15,480 nucleotides of DNA, taken from assembly GCA_937899895.1 (NCBI GenBank), contig CALBQR010000043.1:1-15480 (forward strand). Direction: 5' to 3'. Of this stretch, positions 14,835-15,480 are shown in pieces. Made by a program: the position numbers and the translations under genes. The stretch's first letter is position 1, and every line of letters begins with the position of its first letter. The DNA comes from an uncultured Alistipes sp. Lineage in GTDB: Bacteria > Bacteroidota > Bacteroidia > Bacteroidales > Rikenellaceae. The notes beneath the pieces were generated by a model. That model was not told the DNA's origin. It made no database searches and was given only the letters and a program-made list of their open reading frames with translations.

Positions 14835-14864
14835 TTGCGAATTATCAATTTTTGATTACCTTTG
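14835..14864 (+). promoter_or_regulatory. Promoter of the tRNA-Arg gene
   Basis: TTG (14835-14837), 19 nt, then TACCTTTG (14857-14864), a full -7 match, placed 37 bases before the first tRNA base. The predicted start would give a 5' leader of about 30 nt for RNase P to remove. Confidence 0.65.
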
Positions 14865-14901
14865 CGGAGCATTTCGCGCCGAAAATGGCAAGAATGACGA
14901 T

Positions 14902-14975
14902 GGTTCCGTAGCTCAGTTGGATAGAGCAACAGCCTTCTAAGCTGTGGGTCGTGGGTTCGAATCCCGCCGGAATCA
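14902..14975 (+). tRNA. tRNA-Arg (anticodon UCU)
   Basis: A complete 74-nt cloverleaf can be drawn. The acceptor stem GGTTCCG pairs with CGGAATC (one G-U), the D stem is GCTC/GAGC, and the anticodon stem ACAGC/GCTGT encloses the loop CTTCTAA, giving anticodon TCT (14936 region) that reads AGA. The variable loop has 5 bases, the T stem is GTGGG/CCCGC with the TTCGAAT loop, and the discriminator is A. CCA is not encoded. Promoter and terminator flank it as a single-gene unit, and an integrase gene starts 372 bases downstream, making its 3' end a probable attachment site. Confidence 0.96.
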
Positions 14976-14984
14976 CGAATTCGA

Positions 14985-15009
14985 GGAGCAGAGATTTCTG
15001 CTCCTTTTT
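14985..15009 (+). terminator. Rho-independent terminator after tRNA-Arg
   Basis: GGAGCAGA (14985-14992) and TCTGCTCC (14997-15004) form a perfect 8-bp stem with a 4-base loop, followed by five Ts. It starts 10 bases after the tRNA. If the tRNA 3' end is an attachment site, this terminator lies just inside the element or in the duplicated segment. Confidence 0.85.
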
Positions 15010-15160
15010 CTGTGTCAAGATGTTAGCAGATATCGGGACATTAGGCACAGATCCAGCCAAATTCTTCGGGTTACGCATTTTGCAATCCGATAAAATCGGG
15101 TGAAATTCGATGCAATTCTCCTTGCCCAACAATTCCAATCCCAAACGAAGAGAGAAGTGT

Positions 15161-15204
15161 GTGACCAACTTTTGCATTCTTCAAAAAAGGTTACGACTTT
15201 TTGC
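15161..15204. repeat. Imperfect direct repeat upstream of the integrase
   Basis: Positions 15161-15175 and 15190-15204 match at 11 of 15 bases without gaps (GTGACCAAC... and GTTACGACT..., both ending in TTTTGC), 29 bases apart. Possible arm-type integrase-binding sites; the match is modest. Confidence 0.35.
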
Positions 15205-15212
15205 GGAATCGC

Positions 15213-15243
15213 TTGCGTGTTCCAAAGTGTAATGTTATGTTTG
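15213..15243 (+). promoter_or_regulatory. Candidate integrase promoter
   Basis: TTG (15213-15215), 20 nt, then TATGTTTG (15236-15243), a full -7 match. A start near 15250 gives a leader of about 98 nt containing the inner inverted repeat. The -7 box overlaps the left arm of the outer inverted repeat, which could allow control by a bound protein. Confidence 0.5.
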
Positions 15244-15333
15244 TAGTGTATAAAACGCTTTGCCACAGTGTGTTGCATTGTTTTAAGCAAGTTTGCAATG
15301 CTGTGCAAAATACAAGAAAAACAGACATAACAT
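15232..15333. repeat. Nested inverted repeats before the integrase
   Basis: The outer arms ATGTTATGTTTGT (15232-15244) and ACAGACATAACAT (15321-15333) are complementary at 12 of 13 positions. Inside them GCATTG (15275-15280) and CAATGC (15296-15301) form a smaller repeat. The outer right arm ends 14 bases before the integrase ATG. Confidence 0.5.
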
Positions 15334-15347
15334 AAACTATTGCACCT

Positions 15348-15480
15348 ATGGATAAAAGTACATTCTCGATTCTATTTATTATGCAGAAGGGCAAGCCAAA
15401 CGCCGAAGGCAACGCGCCCATCTTTGCACGCATTACAATCAATCACCAAATGACACATCTTGCAACGCGCTACTACCTTC
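15348..15480 (+). CDS. Tyrosine-type integrase (site-specific recombinase), N-terminal part only
   Basis: Only the first 44 codons are in the window; the gene runs off the right edge. The translation opens MDKSTFSILFIMQKGKPN and continues with EGNAPIFARITINHQ, the strand-rich N-terminal arm-binding domain typical of Bacteroidetes integrases of conjugative transposons and genomic islands (the common pattern is STFxVLFxxK, N-G-x-x-P-I-x-x-R-I-T-x-N-G). The catalytic Arg-His-Arg-Tyr region is beyond the window, so activity cannot be judged. Its place right after tRNA-Arg and its reading direction away from it imply that an element extends to the right. No Shine-Dalgarno site precedes the ATG. 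Confidence 0.85.
   Translation, partial: MDKSTFSILFIMQKGKPNAEGNAPIFARITINHQMTHLATRYYL

Larger units (their letters stand above)
15010..15347. other. 338-base gene-free stretch between the tRNA terminator and the integrase
   Basis: No convincing gene: the minus-strand open frames here have no family features and one overlaps the tRNA. The stretch holds an imperfect direct repeat, a nested pair of inverted repeats and a candidate integrase promoter, listed separately. This is the usual make-up of the attachment and control region next to a tyrosine recombinase. Confidence 0.6.

Noticed and set aside
15204..15210. CGGAATC copy of the tRNA 3' end as a second attachment site
   Set aside because: Only 7 bases match the tRNA end, which is too short to be meaningful, and the second site should lie at the far end of the element.
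14845..15442. Three minus-strand open frames around the tRNA and integrase leader
   Set aside because: One runs through the tRNA gene and terminator, and none shows a recognisable domain or a supported start.
1..15480. CRISPR array or transposon insertion sequence
   Set aside because: No regularly spaced repeats, transposase or terminal inverted repeats were seen anywhere in the window.

Overview
The window looks like a chromosomal segment of a Bacteroidales bacterium, most likely Alistipes-like (Rikenellaceae). The evidence is the gene order skp–bamA–uppS–nadK/pdxJ, promoters of the Bacteroidetes type (TTTG or TTG, 19-21 nt, then TAnnTTTG), few Shine-Dalgarno sites, and a Bacteroidetes-style integrase N-terminus. 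The genus is an inference; no rRNA is present.

Left third (1-4696, all minus strand): an envelope and cofactor block. nadK is followed by uppS (undecaprenyl diphosphate for peptidoglycan and glycan carriers), bamA (outer-membrane protein assembly) and the start of an OmpH/Skp periplasmic chaperone gene cut by the window edge. Divergently, on the plus strand (4750-7587), pdxJ, a secreted SGNH/GDSL hydrolase and a CCA-adding enzyme form a tight three-gene run. The nadK/pdxJ gap holds a perfect inverted repeat made of two facing -7 boxes.

Middle (7678-12308, minus): a four-gene sugar-nucleotide operon. UDP-glucose 6-dehydrogenase and a UDP-glucuronate 4-epimerase would make UDP-GlcA and UDP-GalA. 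They are followed by an unusual two-domain protein (4-hydroxy-2-oxovalerate-aldolase-like TIM barrel plus a C-terminal Rossmann-like, possibly MAF/DUF115-like domain) and a CMP-sugar synthetase. The last two suggest a CMP-activated ulosonic acid made by an aldolase rather than by NeuB or KdsA. This is the most interesting metabolic hypothesis here.

Right part (12424-15480): an NCS2 nucleobase permease, then an A+T-rich single gene encoding a GIY-YIG (T5orf172-type) nuclease fused to an EVE-like modified-base reader. This has the look of a modification-dependent restriction or defence protein. It has its own terminator, and an 11-bp perfect inverted repeat covers its promoter and start codon. 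Next come tRNA-Arg(UCU) with a promoter and terminator, a 338-base stretch without genes that carries repeats, and the first 44 codons of a tyrosine recombinase reading out of the window. That is the classic boundary of an integrative element in a tRNA gene.
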